Notes: generated by a model not told the origin, from the letters alone. A stretch of 64,000 nucleotides of DNA from Rhizobium sp. ZPR4 (GCF_040215725.1 NZ_CP157967.1:2294001-2358000); one strand, 5' to 3'; positions 51,741 through 61,963 are shown, counted from the first letter of the stretch. A program made the numbers and translations.

Positions 51741-54167
51741 TTACGCGCGCATCCTGGCGCCATCCGCATCGAACAGCGGCTCGGCCTGCAGCTTTGCCGG
51801 CAAGAGTTCGCCGAGCAATTCGATCGACCATCCCTGCGTCTCGTCGGCGATTTCCTTCGGCACATAACCGACGGCGACCGAAAGGCCGGAGCCGTGCGCA
51901 TAGCCACCCGACGTCACCCAGCCGCAAACCGCGCCATTGTGATAGATCGGCTCGTCGCCGATGACGTCGGCATCCCCCGCCGAAAGGATGAAGGTGCGCA
52001 GCCGCAAGGTGCCACCCTCCGCCTTCTCTTTGGCGGCAGCCGCCTTGCCGATGAAATCAGCTTCCTTGGACAGCGCCACGAATCGGTTGAGACCGGCCTC
52101 GAACGGCCCGTAGAGCGGCCGGTATTCGCGTGCCCAGCTGCCATAGGACTTGTCGAGGCGCAGCGCATTCAGCGCTCTCAGCCCGAAGAGGCGGATATCG
52201 AACTCGGCGCCTTCCTGCATCAGAAGGTCGAAGATATAACGCTGATGCTCCGGCTTCATCCAGATCTCATAGCCGAGATCGCCCGTATAGGAGACGCGGC
52301 CGACAATCGCGGGCGCCATGCCGATATCCATGCGGCGGATCGACATGAAGGGGAACACGGCAGTCGAGAGATCCTGATGGGTCAGCTTCTGCAGCAGCTT
52401 GCGGGCGTTCGGACCAGCAATCGAGAGGCCGAGCAGCGAAAGACCGAGTGCTTTCAGCTCGACCGAACCATCCTTCGGCAACAGGCTTTCGAACCAGCGC
52501 ATATGATAGGCTTCGGCAATGCCGGAGCCGATGAGAAGGAAATCCCCCTCACCGAGCTTCGCCAGCGTGAAATCGCCGATCAGCTTGCCGTCATGCTTCA
52601 ACATCGGCGCCAGCGTCATGCGACCCACGGCCGGGATACGGCAGGTCAGTAGCCTGTCGAGGAAGGCTTCGGCGCCCGGTCCCTTGACCGAATATTTGGC
52701 AAAGCCCGAGGTCTCCATCAGGCCGACGCTCTCGCGCACTGCCTTGGCTTCGGCGCCGACGACATCGAAATCGTTGGAACGGCGCCAGGAGAATTGATCG
52801 ACCTCACCCTTCGGCGCGAACCACAATGCCTGTTCGAGACCGTAGTAAGCACCGAAGACGCCGCCGGCCTCCTTCAACTTGTCGTAGATCGGTGTCGTCA
52901 GCAGCGGGCGCGCGGCCGGCAGCTCCTCGTTCGGATAGCGGATCGAGAAGCGGCGGGCATAGTTCTCGCGCACCTTGGCATTCGTATAGGCGAGCGTCGC
53001 GTAGTCGCCATAGCGGGAAACGTCCATGGCGAAGACGTCGAAGCCCGGATCGCCGTAGATCATCCAGTTGGCGAGCGCGAGACCGACGCCGCCGCCCTGG
53101 CTGAAGCCGGCCATGACGGCGCAGGCCGACCAGTAATTGCGAAGCCCGCGCACCGGGCCGACAAGCGGATTACCATCCGGCGAGAAGGTGAACGGGCCGT
53201 TGATGATCCGCTTGATACCGGCATTGTTGAAGGCCGGGAAATGGCGGAAGCCGACTTCCAGCTCCGGCGTGATGCGCTCGATATCCTCGGCCAGCAACTC
53301 GTGGCCGAAATCCCAGGGCGTCGTCACCGGCGACCATGGGCGACATGCCTTTTCATAGGTGCCCATCAGCATGCCCTGCCGCTCCTGGCGCAGATAGATC
53401 TCGCCGTCGAAGTCGACGCAGTGCATCAGCTCCTTGCCTGTCGTCTTGTTGAAGTCGATGACCTCGGGCATGTCCTCGGTAATGAGGTACATATGCTCCA
53501 TGGCGAGCACCGGCAGCTCGAGCCCCACCATGCGGCCGACTTCGCGCGCCCAGAGGCCGGCGGCGTTGACCACATGCTCGGCGATGATCTCGCCCTGGTT
53601 GGTGATGACGCGCCAGGAGCCATCCTCGCGCTGCACCAGCTCTTCCACCTTGGTATGCAGGTAGATCTCGGCACCGTTCTTCTTGGCCGAACGGGCATAG
53701 GCATGTGTGGTGCCATAGGGGTCGAGATGGCCTTCGACGGGATCGTAAAGCGCGCCAACGAACTGATCGGGGTCGAGAAGCGGCATCATCTCATGCGCTT
53801 CCTTCGGCGTCAGCAGCGTCGCTTCAAGGCCATTGTAGCGGCCCTTGGCGAGAATGGACTTCAACCAGTCGAAGCGCTGCGGCGTGGCGGCCAGCATCAG
53901 GCCGGAGGTCAGGTGCAGACCGATGTCCTGGCCGGAATATTCCTCGATCTCCTTGTAGAGCTCGACCGTATATTTCTGTAGCTTGGCAACGTTTGGATCG
54001 CCGTTGATCGTATGCATGCCGCCGGCGGCATGCCAGGTCGAGCCGGATGTCAGTTCGGAGCGCTCGAGCAGCACCACATCCTTCCAGCCGAATTTCGTCA
54101 GGTGATAGAGCACCGAACATCCGACGACACCGCCACCGATGACGACGACCTTGGCATGGCTTTTCAT
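51741..54167 (-). CDS. FAD-dependent dimethylglycine/sarcosine dehydrogenase-like protein with GcvT domain
   Basis: An 808-residue two-domain enzyme. The N-terminal D-amino-acid-oxidase-like domain (about 1-370) has the FAD motif VVVIGGGVVGCSVLYHL near 6-22 and the GSTWHAAGGMH segment where such enzymes hold flavin. The C-terminal half (about 430-800) is a GcvT aminomethyltransferase-like domain that captures the methyl group on tetrahydrofolate. ATG 54167 is chosen; the upstream extension in the same frame is not family-like. It lies downstream of soxBDAG and probably acts on dimethylglycine or sarcosine. Confidence 0.87.
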   Translation of the reverse strand: MKSHAKVVVIGGGVVGCSVLYHLTKFGWKDVVLLERSELTSGSTWHAAGGMHTINGDPNVAKLQKYTVELYKEIEEYSGQDIGLHLTSGLMLAATPQRFDWLKSILAKGRYNGLEATLLTPKEAHEMMPLLDPDQFVGALYDPVEGHLDPYGTTHAYARSAKKNGAEIYLHTKVEELVQREDGSWRVITNQGEIIAEHVVNAAGLWAREVGRMVGLELPVLAMEHMYLITEDMPEVIDFNKTTGKELMHCVDFDGEIYLRQERQGMLMGTYEKACRPWSPVTTPWDFGHELLAEDIERITPELEVGFRHFPAFNNAGIKRIINGPFTFSPDGNPLVGPVRGLRNYWSACAVMAGFSQGGGVGLALANWMIYGDPGFDVFAMDVSRYGDYATLAYTNAKVRENYARRFSIRYPNEELPAARPLLTTPIYDKLKEAGGVFGAYYGLEQALWFAPKGEVDQFSWRRSNDFDVVGAEAKAVRESVGLMETSGFAKYSVKGPGAEAFLDRLLTCRIPAVGRMTLAPMLKHDGKLIGDFTLAKLGEGDFLLIGSGIAEAYHMRWFESLLPKDGSVELKALGLSLLGLSIAGPNARKLLQKLTHQDLSTAVFPFMSIRRMDIGMAPAIVGRVSYTGDLGYEIWMKPEHQRYIFDLLMQEGAEFDIRLFGLRALNALRLDKSYGSWAREYRPLYGPFEAGLNRFVALSKEADFIGKAAAAKEKAEGGTLRLRTFILSAGDADVIGDEPIYHNGAVCGWVTSGGYAHGSGLSVAVGYVPKEIADETQGWSIELLGELLPAKLQAEPLFDADGARMRA

Positions 54168-54386
54168 CTGGGAATCCCCTGTTTTCGGCACGAAGCCGTC
54201 GGGTGTCTTCCCGTGCGACCGGCCGTATTTGAGAGGAAACCTAGAGACTATCCGATAGGCCAAATAGCCCGAACTGCGAAACCGATATGCCTGTTTGCGC
54301 CATCGCAATTGTTCGGATCGCGCCATCGGCCATCACATGCGCAAGCTGGCCAGCAAGGCATTCGACATCAGGCAACATAAGGCTTT

Positions 54387-54941
54387 TCAGTCGGTGAAGC
54401 CCGCCGTAAGCGCGAACTCGCGGCCCATCTCCATGATCTCTTCGAACACGCTGCCGGCATAGGAACGCGGCACGATGATTTCGAAGCGATCGGGGCCAGT
54501 GCGCGCAACATTGGCGCTGACATGACAGCAGAGCATATTGGCCGAATGGCCCTCGGCAAAAACCTGCGGATGCAAATCGACGGCGACGCATTTGGCGAGG
54601 ATGCGACGGACGTTGGGGCCGGAAATGTGGAGCAGTACGCGCCCGTCACTTTGCTCGAAGAAGGAGGCACGAGCCGGATCGAGCGTGAAGAGATCCCGCG
54701 CCATACTATCGGCGCCGAGCGTCTCCGATACCACGAACCATTCTCTAGGTCCGGCATCGCGAACCGATACGTCCTTCAACGCCTTCAGGCTTGCCAAAAC
54801 GCCGTCCTGATCTCCCGCCCTGCCAAGCACGGAGAAGATGGCCGGGCGGCGCACCACCGCGAGATGATTCGGATTGGCTGCAGCCTCGAAGCCGGAAATA
54901 TGATCTTCCAGCACATGCCTGTTCTGAAAAGCGACGCTCAT
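54387..54941 (-). CDS. soxG: Sarcosine oxidase gamma subunit
   Basis: A 184-residue subunit of heterotetrameric sarcosine oxidase. It is recognised by DGRVLLHISGPNVRRILAKC, then AVDLHPQVFAEGHSANMLCC, and the C-terminal RTGPDRFEIIVPRSYAGSVF. It follows soxA by seven bases, in the standard soxBDAG order. It has a structural role in the complex. Confidence 0.9.
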   Translation of the reverse strand: MSVAFQNRHVLEDHISGFEAAANPNHLAVVRRPAIFSVLGRAGDQDGVLASLKALKDVSVRDAGPREWFVVSETLGADSMARDLFTLDPARASFFEQSDGRVLLHISGPNVRRILAKCVAVDLHPQVFAEGHSANMLCCHVSANVARTGPDRFEIIVPRSYAGSVFEEIMEMGREFALTAGFTD

Positions 54942-54948
54942 CGATCCC

Positions 54949-57906
54949 TCATCCCTGAAGCTTCTTGTTGTCCGGATCGATGAAGACCGGGCTGCAGACC
55001 TCTGCCGCCACTTCCTCGCCGCGCAATCCGTCCCAGACTGTCACGCGCTCGCCGATGCGCTCCCGGCCCGACTTCAGGAAAGCCAGCGCGATCGAGTGAC
55101 CGAGAATGGGCGAGAAGCAGACCGAGGAAACATAGCCTTGATCGTTCACGGTCGAGGGTCGGGCGCCCTCCTTCAAAATATGCGCGCCGGCATGGAACTC
55201 TTTCGCGGTGTCGATCGGCTTCAGGCCCACAAGCTGGCCGCGGTCGGCGGCGGTCAGACCAAAGCGTGTCGACAGCCTCTTGCCGATGAAATCATGCTTC
55301 TGCGTCGACAGCATGCGGCCAAGCCCGACATCGTCGGGCGTCGTACGCCCATCGAGCTCGCTATGAGTGACATGCCCCTTCTCGATACGCAGCACGTTGA
55401 GCGCTTCGACGCCGTAAGGGCAGATGCCGTGCGCTTTGCCCGCCTCCATGATCGCATCCGCAACCGCCTCGCCATAGCCGGCCGGCACCGCCAACTCATA
55501 GGCCAGTTCGCCCGAGAAGGAGATGCGGAACAGACGCGCCCTAAGCCCACCCTTCAACAGCACTTCGGCGGCGGCGAGGAACGGGAAGAAGGCGTCGGAA
55601 ATATCATCCTCGACAATCTGCTCCAGCACCAGCCGTGCCTTTGGACCGGCAATCGCCATCTGCGCCCATTGATCGGAGGAGGAGACGAAGCGAACATCGA
55701 GCTGCGGCCAAAGCGTCTGCGCTGAGAATTCCATATGCGTCATCACCTCGCCGGCCATTGCCGTCGTGGTCGTCATGAAGAAATGGTCTGGTGTCAGCCG
55801 GCTCGTCGTGCCGTCGTCGAAAACCATGCCGTCTTCGCGCAGCATCAGGCCATAGCGTGCCTTGCCGATCGGCAGTTTCAGAAAAGCGTTGGAATATAGA
55901 CGGTTGAGGAACTCCGCCGCATCCTTGCCGAAAATCTCGATCTTGCCGAGCGTCGACACGTCGCAGATGCCGACATTGTTGCGGACGTTCAGCACCTCGC
56001 GGTCAACACTGTCGCGCCAGCCCTTCTCGCCCGGTCGGGCAAACCAGGACGAACGATACCAGAGGCCGGCCTCGACAAAGGCCGCGCCATTCTTCTTCGC
56101 CCAGCCATGCAGCGGCGATTCCCGGACCGGCTGCGCGTGCTTGTCGCGCGCCGTGCCCGCAAGCGCACCGAAGGAGACAGGCGTATAGAACGGCCGGAAG
56201 GTCGTCGTGCCGACGGCAGCCGGGCTGACGCCGCGCATGCCGGCGATAATGCCGGCGGCGTTGACATTGCCGAGCTTTCCCTGATCCGTCGCCATGCCGC
56301 TCGTCGTATAGCGCTTGGCATGTTCCACATGGCCGAAGCCCTCGCGCAGGGCGAGGCCCAGATCCTTGGCATGGACGTCGTTCTGGAAGTCGACGAATGC
56401 CTTGTCCTTCGCGCCAGGCACATGCCAGATCGCAGCAAAAGACGGATCATAGTCTCCCTCGACTTCGGGCAGATCGGCAGCATGCGCCGCGCGGCCGAGG
56501 CTTTCGACGATCAGCCGTGCCTTTTCCGCACCATCGGCGAGACAGCCTGAAACGCTCTCGATACCACCAGCCGAGCCGGCGATCTCCAGTTCGCCGCCGA
56601 TGATCGGCGCCATGAACGCCTGCTTTTCGTCCGACCAGATCGGCTTGGCGCCGCGCTGGCAGGCAAGATGGATGATCGGCGACCAACCACCCGACATGGC
56701 CAGCGCATCGCAGACAATCAACTCATCAAGTCCGCCGCGATCGGCAATGACACCGCTGATGCGATGCTTACCCTTGGTCGCATGCACGCTTGCTCCATGC
56801 ACGACGCGGACACCCTGGGGAGCAGCGTCGGCCGATGCGACGCGCGTATCGAGGATCGCCGAAATCTCGACGCCTGCGGCGGCGAGGTCGGCCGCAGTGC
56901 GATAGCCCGAGCCGCCATTGGTGAAGACGGCAACCTTCTGCCCGGCAACGACGCCATAACGGTTAAGGTAGCTGCGCATGGCGCCGGCCATCATCACGCC
57001 CGGACGATCATTGCCGCCGAACACCAGCGGCCGCTCTTCGGCACCGGAGGCAAGAATGGCGCGCTTGGCGGCGATGCGCCAGAGACGCTCCACGGGAAGA
57101 TCCGGCGATGGCATCGCCACATGCTTCTGAACCTTCTCGACGGCGCCGAAAACATTGCCATCATACCAGCCGAACACGGTAGTGCGGGGCATCAAGGTCA
57201 CGTTCTCGAAGCTCTGCAGTTCTTCAAGCGTCGCCTGGACGAAGATATCGGCAGGAGCACCACCGATCGTCAGCCTTTCCGAAAGCAGTGAGCCGCCGAG
57301 ACGGAAACCTTCATCCGCCAGCACGATGCGCAAGCCGGCGCGGGCAGCGGTCAGAGCCGCCATCAGGCCCGCCGGACCGGAACCGATGACAAGCAGGTCG
57401 CAATGTGCCCAAACCTTCTCATAGCGGTCCGGATCGGCCTGCATGACGGCCTTGCCGAGGCCGGCAGCGCGCCGGATGATCGGCTCATAAACCTTCTCCC
57501 AGAAGGCGGCCGGCCACATGAAGGTCTTGTAGTAGAAGCCCGCCCCGAGGAACGGCGACAACAGGCTGTTGACCGAGCCGAAGTCGTGCTTCAGCGACGG
57601 CCAGCGGTTCTGGCTCACGGCCGCCATGCCCTGATAGAGCTCGGCGACGGTGGCGCGCGTATTCGGCTCGGTGCGGCCATCCTTGCCGATGGTGACGAGC
57701 GCGTTGGGCTCCGCCGACCCAGCTGTCAGGATGCCGCGCGGCCGATGATATTTGAAGCTGCGCCCGACCAGCAGCTGGTCGTTGGCGAGCAGAGCGGCGG
57801 CGAGCGTATCACCCTCCAGTCCCTTCATCTCCTTGCCGTCGAACTGGAAGGAAAGCGGCCGGCTGCGATTGACGAGACCGCCGGTCGACAGACGATAGGC
57901 CGTCAT
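54949..57906 (-). CDS. soxA: Sarcosine oxidase alpha subunit
   Basis: A 985-residue subunit, of normal length. A ferredoxin-like N-terminal domain without cluster cysteines (about 15-100) is followed by an NAD-binding domain with LLVIGSGPAGLMAALTAARA near 170 and a C-terminal GcvT-like domain (about 590-980). The complex oxidises sarcosine to glycine and transfers the one-carbon unit to tetrahydrofolate, or yields formaldehyde and peroxide. Its start overlaps the soxD stop (ATGA). Confidence 0.95.
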   Translation of the reverse strand: MTAYRLSTGGLVNRSRPLSFQFDGKEMKGLEGDTLAAALLANDQLLVGRSFKYHRPRGILTAGSAEPNALVTIGKDGRTEPNTRATVAELYQGMAAVSQNRWPSLKHDFGSVNSLLSPFLGAGFYYKTFMWPAAFWEKVYEPIIRRAAGLGKAVMQADPDRYEKVWAHCDLLVIGSGPAGLMAALTAARAGLRIVLADEGFRLGGSLLSERLTIGGAPADIFVQATLEELQSFENVTLMPRTTVFGWYDGNVFGAVEKVQKHVAMPSPDLPVERLWRIAAKRAILASGAEERPLVFGGNDRPGVMMAGAMRSYLNRYGVVAGQKVAVFTNGGSGYRTAADLAAAGVEISAILDTRVASADAAPQGVRVVHGASVHATKGKHRISGVIADRGGLDELIVCDALAMSGGWSPIIHLACQRGAKPIWSDEKQAFMAPIIGGELEIAGSAGGIESVSGCLADGAEKARLIVESLGRAAHAADLPEVEGDYDPSFAAIWHVPGAKDKAFVDFQNDVHAKDLGLALREGFGHVEHAKRYTTSGMATDQGKLGNVNAAGIIAGMRGVSPAAVGTTTFRPFYTPVSFGALAGTARDKHAQPVRESPLHGWAKKNGAAFVEAGLWYRSSWFARPGEKGWRDSVDREVLNVRNNVGICDVSTLGKIEIFGKDAAEFLNRLYSNAFLKLPIGKARYGLMLREDGMVFDDGTTSRLTPDHFFMTTTTAMAGEVMTHMEFSAQTLWPQLDVRFVSSSDQWAQMAIAGPKARLVLEQIVEDDISDAFFPFLAAAEVLLKGGLRARLFRISFSGELAYELAVPAGYGEAVADAIMEAGKAHGICPYGVEALNVLRIEKGHVTHSELDGRTTPDDVGLGRMLSTQKHDFIGKRLSTRFGLTAADRGQLVGLKPIDTAKEFHAGAHILKEGARPSTVNDQGYVSSVCFSPILGHSIALAFLKSGRERIGERVTVWDGLRGEEVAAEVCSPVFIDPDNKKLQG

Positions 57907-58178
57907 CGTGCCGCCTCCTTCGCCTTGTCCTCGGCGTCGGTAACGGAAAAGACCTCATGGGTGACATTGCTGCGCTCGACGACCAGCCAGCGGCGACACC
58001 CGGCGCTGTGATGCCAATATTCCTCAATACGGCCGCGTTCATTGTCGCGGATGAAGACGTAACGGTTCCAGTCCTCGTCCGGCGCGGTCGGCGCCGGGCG
58101 GACGACGGAGGCGCCGCGAATGGAGAATTCTTCCTTGGGTCGCACGCCGCAATGCGGGCAGTTGATCAAGCTTGCCAT
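57903..58178 (-). CDS. soxD: Sarcosine oxidase delta subunit
   Basis: A 91-residue zinc-binding subunit. Likely zinc ligands are C7, C10, H56 or H57, and C61 (INCPHCG and YWHHSAGCRRW). ATG 58178 gives the standard length; the upstream extension is cysteine-rich noise. It lies between soxB (13 bases upstream) and soxA. Confidence 0.93.
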   Translation of the reverse strand: MASLINCPHCGVRPKEEFSIRGASVVRPAPTAPDEDWNRYVFIRDNERGRIEEYWHHSAGCRRWLVVERSNVTHEVFSVTDAEDKAKEAAR

Positions 58179-58191
58179 TGGTATTGTGCCC

Positions 58192-59442
58192 TCAATGCAG
58201 GTTCGGCTGCGGACCCTTGCCGCCTTCGTCGATCGCAAAGCCGCGCTCGAAGCGGTCGAGACGCAGAAGACGGCTGACATCGTGGCTCTCGTTCTTGGCG
58301 ATCAGATGCGCGAAGCAGAAGCCCGAGGCCGGCGTCGCTTTGAAGCCGCCATAGTTCCAGCCGCAGTTCAGATAGAGATTTTCAATGGGCGTGCGATCGA
58401 TGATCGGCGAGCCGTCCATGCTCATGTCCATGACGCCGCCCCAGGTGCGCAACACGCGGACGCGCGACAGGCCGGGGATGAGCGCCACCCCCTCCTCCAT
58501 CGTATGCTCGACGGTGGCGAGATTGCCGCGCTGCGCATAGGAGCTGTAGTAGTCGATATCGGCCCCGAAGACCAAACCACCCTTGTCGGACTGCGAGATA
58601 TAGAAGTGTCCCGCGCCATAGGTAATGACATTGTCGATGACGGGCTTCAGCCCCTCGGACACGAAAGCCTGAAGCACATGGGTTTCGATCGGCAGCTCGA
58701 GATCGGCCATGTTGCCGAGGATCGATGTGTGGCCGGCCGCCGCAAGCGCCAGCTTGTTGCAGCCAATGAAGCCGCGATTGGTCTCGACGCCGGTGACGAT
58801 ACCGTTTTCACGGCGGATGCCGATCACCTCGCATTGCTGGATGAGATCGACGCCGCGGCTGTCGGCGCCGCGCGCATAGCCCCAGGCAACCGCATCGTGC
58901 CGCGCCGTGCCGCCGCGACGCTGCAAGAGGCCGCCGAGGATCGGGAAGCGGGCATGATCGAAGTTCAGATACGGCATCATGCGCCGAACCTGCTCACGGT
59001 TCAGAAGCTCCGCATCGACCCCGTGCATGCGCATGGCATTGCCGCGCCGGGCATAGGCGTCGCGCTGGCCATCGGAATGGAACAGGTTGACGATGCCGCG
59101 CTGGGACACCATGGCATTATAGTTGAAGTCCTGCTCCAGCCCTTCCCAGAGCTTCATCGAAAACTCGTAGAATGGCTCGTTGCCGGGCAGCAGGTAGTTG
59201 GAACGGATAATCGTCGTGTTGCGGCCGACATTGCCGGAGCCGATATAGCTCTTTTCCAGCACGGCGACGTTGGTGATGCCGAATTCCTTGGCGAGATAGT
59301 AGGCCGTTGCGAGGCCATGTCCGCCGCCGCCGACGATAATGACGTCGTAATGTGGCTTCGGCTCCGGCGTCCGCCACACCGGCTGCCAATGACGATTGCC
59401 CGAAAACGCCTGTTTTAGAAGCTGATATGCCGAATATCGCAT
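58192..59442 (-). CDS. soxB: Sarcosine oxidase beta subunit
   Basis: A 416-residue flavoprotein that binds FAD and carries covalent FMN. The FAD motif is IIVGGGGHGLATAYYLAK near residues 35-52. The histidine in RRGGTARHDAVAWGY (H182 here) is the probable FMN-linkage site, by comparison with characterised homologues. Catalytic-domain segments include GCNKLALAAAGHTSILGNMA. It heads soxBDAG. Confidence 0.95.
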   Translation of the reverse strand: MRYSAYQLLKQAFSGNRHWQPVWRTPEPKPHYDVIIVGGGGHGLATAYYLAKEFGITNVAVLEKSYIGSGNVGRNTTIIRSNYLLPGNEPFYEFSMKLWEGLEQDFNYNAMVSQRGIVNLFHSDGQRDAYARRGNAMRMHGVDAELLNREQVRRMMPYLNFDHARFPILGGLLQRRGGTARHDAVAWGYARGADSRGVDLIQQCEVIGIRRENGIVTGVETNRGFIGCNKLALAAAGHTSILGNMADLELPIETHVLQAFVSEGLKPVIDNVITYGAGHFYISQSDKGGLVFGADIDYYSSYAQRGNLATVEHTMEEGVALIPGLSRVRVLRTWGGVMDMSMDGSPIIDRTPIENLYLNCGWNYGGFKATPASGFCFAHLIAKNESHDVSRLLRLDRFERGFAIDEGGKGPQPNLH

Positions 59443-59769
59443 GCATTCATCCCGATACTACCCGGCGGCACATTCGCACATGCAATAAAAACGACAAGTC
59501 CCGAAAGAGCGAAAAAGCTTCGCAAACAGAACATGATCTTTTCCGAATGCGCAGTGACAAGCGACGCTTGCCCTCACAAATATGTCGCCGGACCGCCGAG
59601 AATCCAGCCTGCCTGGAAAGTCGGACAAAGCTCTGTTGCTAAACCCTCGCTCAAGCGTTAAGGCGAAGAAAGCCGGGGCATCGGAAGTCTAAACTTCGCA
59701 ATCGCAACTTCCTATATATAATGTCCGGAGAGTTCAGGCGCGGACAGCGCGCGGAAGACGAAGACGCAA
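59443..59769. other. Intergenic region between soxB and cysQ
   Basis: A 327-base gap with divergent promoters expected for soxB and cysQ. I see no gene, clear hairpin or known operator. The reading frame crossing it has no ribosome site. Confidence 0.5.
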
Positions 59770-60564
59770 ATGCTTGCAACATTCGAAAAGGCGGCGCTTG
59801 AAGCAGGAAAGGCCATTCTGGAGGTCTACCGTGCCGGCTACGCGGTTGCCCTGAAGCAGGATATGAGCCCCGTCACGCTGGCCGACGAGCGCGCCGAACA
59901 CATCATTCTCAGGCACCTCGAACGCGATTTTCCCCATATCCCGGCCATTGCCGAGGAGCAGGTTTCCGCTGGCAAGATTCCCGATGTGCGAGGCCGCGCC
60001 TTCTTTCTGGTCGACCCGCTCGATGGTACCCGAGAATTCATCGAGCACCGCGACGAGTTCACCGTCAACATCGCCTACGTCGAGGACGGCATCCCCCTGA
60101 TCGGCATCGTCTACGCACCGGCGCTCGGTGTCGCCTTTACCGGCGAGCCCGGCAGAGCCCGCAAGCTGATCGTCGACGAGCAATTTTCCGTTGCCGACCG
60201 CCTGACCATCGCCGTGCGCGAACCTCCGGCCAAGTTGACGGCGCTTGCCAGCCGCTGCAACAGCAATGCGAAAACCGAAGGCTTTCTCACCGACAATGCG
60301 GTCTCCGGCTGCACATCGATCGGTTCGTCGCTGAAGTTCTGTCTGCTCGCCGAGGGCAAGGCCGATGTTTATCCACGTTTCGGCCGCACCATGGAATGGG
60401 ATACGGCAGCCGGCGATGCCGTGCTGCGGGCGGCGGGCGGCAAGACGGTCACGGTCGAAGGTGGCCTTCTGACCTATGGCAAGACCGACCAGAGTGAGGA
60501 CGCCGACTTCGCCAATCCGCACTTCATCTGCTGGGGCGGACAGAAGCACGGCGTGTCGGCGTAA
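59770..60564 (+). CDS. cysQ: 3'(2'),5'-bisphosphate nucleotidase CysQ
   Basis: A 264-residue inositol-monophosphatase-fold enzyme. Metal motifs are PAIAEEQVSAG, FFLVDPLDGTREF near residues 77-90, and MEWDTAAGDAVLRAAGG near 211-227. It hydrolyses adenosine 3',5'-bisphosphate produced in sulfate assimilation. It is a single gene on the plus strand. Confidence 0.92.
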   Translation: MLATFEKAALEAGKAILEVYRAGYAVALKQDMSPVTLADERAEHIILRHLERDFPHIPAIAEEQVSAGKIPDVRGRAFFLVDPLDGTREFIEHRDEFTVNIAYVEDGIPLIGIVYAPALGVAFTGEPGRARKLIVDEQFSVADRLTIAVREPPAKLTALASRCNSNAKTEGFLTDNAVSGCTSIGSSLKFCLLAEGKADVYPRFGRTMEWDTAAGDAVLRAAGGKTVTVEGGLLTYGKTDQSEDADFANPHFICWGGQKHGVSA

Positions 60565-60866
60565 GTTTATTTTTGCAAGTAAAAAACAATTTTTGCGCCT
60601 GCTCCCGAGTCTGAGAGCAGTATACCGTCCCCTGAGATTTCGGCCCGGAAACGTAAGTTCTTACTGACGAAAAATCATAGAATGAATGCGATTTACCCTG
60701 AAATAACAGGGGCTTTTGGGCATTTTGCTCAGGCAGGACATACGCAAATCAGCCCTCCGCCACATTCATTAAAATTCTTAGCAAAGTCTTACCATGTGCT
60801 TAGGCAATTTTTAAATGTGGCGAGCTAGAGTGCCACACGTGGTCTTGAGTGTGTGTAGAGAGTCCA
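60565..60866. other. Intergenic region upstream of sciP
   Basis: This 302-base AT-rich gap holds no gene. It has a degenerate CtrA-like site (TTAC-N7-TTAG, 60789-60803) and a GANTC methylation site (60860-60864) directly before the sciP start. Confidence 0.55.
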
Positions 60867-61142
60867 ATGACCGAAATGATACGTCCCCGAGTGAAGTATG
60901 TCATCGGCCCCGATGGCAGCCCGCTGACGATAGCAGACCTTCCGCCGCCGAATACGCGCCGCTGGGTCATTCGTCGTAAAGCTGAGGTTGTCGCCGCCGT
61001 GCGTGGTGGTCTGCTCAGCTTGGAAGAAGCCTGCGAACGTTATACGTTGACCGTCGAAGAGTTCCTCTCCTGGCAGTCGTCCATCAATACCCATGGCCTG
61101 GCTGGCCTCCGGACGACCCGCATACAGCAGTATCGCCACTGA
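60867..61142 (+). CDS. sciP: CtrA inhibitor SciP (DUF1153)
   Basis: A 91-residue DNA-binding protein of the DUF1153/SciP family. It contains YVIGPDGSPLTIADLPPPNT, RRWVIRRKAEVVAAVRGG and LSLEEACERYTLTVEEFLSW, closely matching Caulobacter SciP (93 residues), which blocks transcription of CtrA-activated genes. ATG 60867 is chosen; GTG 60849 is only upstream extension. Its linkage to ctrA 1.6 kb away fits a cell-cycle block. Confidence 0.92.
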   Translation: MTEMIRPRVKYVIGPDGSPLTIADLPPPNTRRWVIRRKAEVVAAVRGGLLSLEEACERYTLTVEEFLSWQSSINTHGLAGLRTTRIQQYRH

Positions 61143-61177
61143 CAGCAGCGACAGCACCACCTTAATTCGACTTTGTG

Positions 61178-61208
61178 TTCGGGCCTCTTTTCTAAAAAGA
61201 GGCCCGAA
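61178..61208 (+). terminator. Rho-independent terminator after sciP
   Basis: A perfect 13-bp stem (61178-61190 with 61196-61208, five-base loop) begins 35 bases after the sciP stop and is followed by TTATTT. Confidence 0.88.
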
Positions 61209-61448
61209 TTATTTGGAGCAGCGCATCTCGAAGATGCGATGTCACATTCCGACGACGTTTCAAGAATGGACTTATTGGTGCAGGCCCAGAAGCAGGGGCG
61301 TTCTCAGCGCCCAGTCGCCTAGCAGCTTGGCCGGTCCGTATTTCTGGCACCAGCTTAAACGGAGACGATCCGTTAACAATCTCGGCGGTTGGCAGACGTC
61401 GAAGCACATGCAATCCTTGTTGCATCAGACGCGACAAGGGAGAAAATC
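61209..61448. other. Intergenic region before acetyltransferase gene
   Basis: About 240 bases with no gene, repeat or operator that I can support. Confidence 0.5.
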
Positions 61449-61730
61449 ATGGATATCCGCAACGAAAACAACGCATCCGGCGGCCGTTACGTCGCAATGG
61501 TCGAGGGCCACGAGGCGGAGATGACCTTTTCCCGCACATCCCCGAAGCTGATCATTATCGATCATACCGGCGTGCCGGACGCCTTGCGCGGCAAGGGGGT
61601 TGGCCAGGCGCTGGCGCTTCACGCCGTCGAGGAGGCGCGGCATGGCGGCTGGAAGATCATCCCGCTCTGCCCCTTCTTCAAGGCCCAAGCGCAACGTCAT
61701 GATGACTGGCGCGACGTCGTCAATATCTAG
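61449..61730 (+). CDS. Small GNAT-like N-acetyltransferase (YjdJ type)
   Basis: A 93-residue single-domain GNAT protein. The acetyl-CoA loop is in VPDALRGKGVGQALALHAVE near residues 42-61, and the C-terminus is IIPLCPFFKAQAQRHDDWRD. ATG 61449 follows GGGAGAAAATC. The short GNAT class includes human NATD1 and E. coli YjdJ. The substrate is unknown. Confidence 0.85.
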   Translation: MDIRNENNASGGRYVAMVEGHEAEMTFSRTSPKLIIIDHTGVPDALRGKGVGQALALHAVEEARHGGWKIIPLCPFFKAQAQRHDDWRDVVNI

Positions 61731-61963
61731 CATCGACAGGACAGAGCGCTTTCGCGCAGCTCACCGACACGAATCGGGCACAGCAATCCGTCCACTCGGT
61801 CGGATTGATCTTCGAAAACGCAAAAGCTGCGCATGGCCGGCCCCGTCACGGCCAGTCATGCGCAGCTTTCATGCGCTTCCATCATACCCCTCGCATTCCG
61901 AAGATGGACCCCGTACCGGAACGCAATAATGCTTGATCCGAAGGAGGAGACGGAATTGCGATC

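Noticed and set aside
54168..54386. A possible gene remnant between soxG and the dehydrogenase gene
   Set aside because: The frame there only continues a shadow of soxG and shows no start or recognisable domain.
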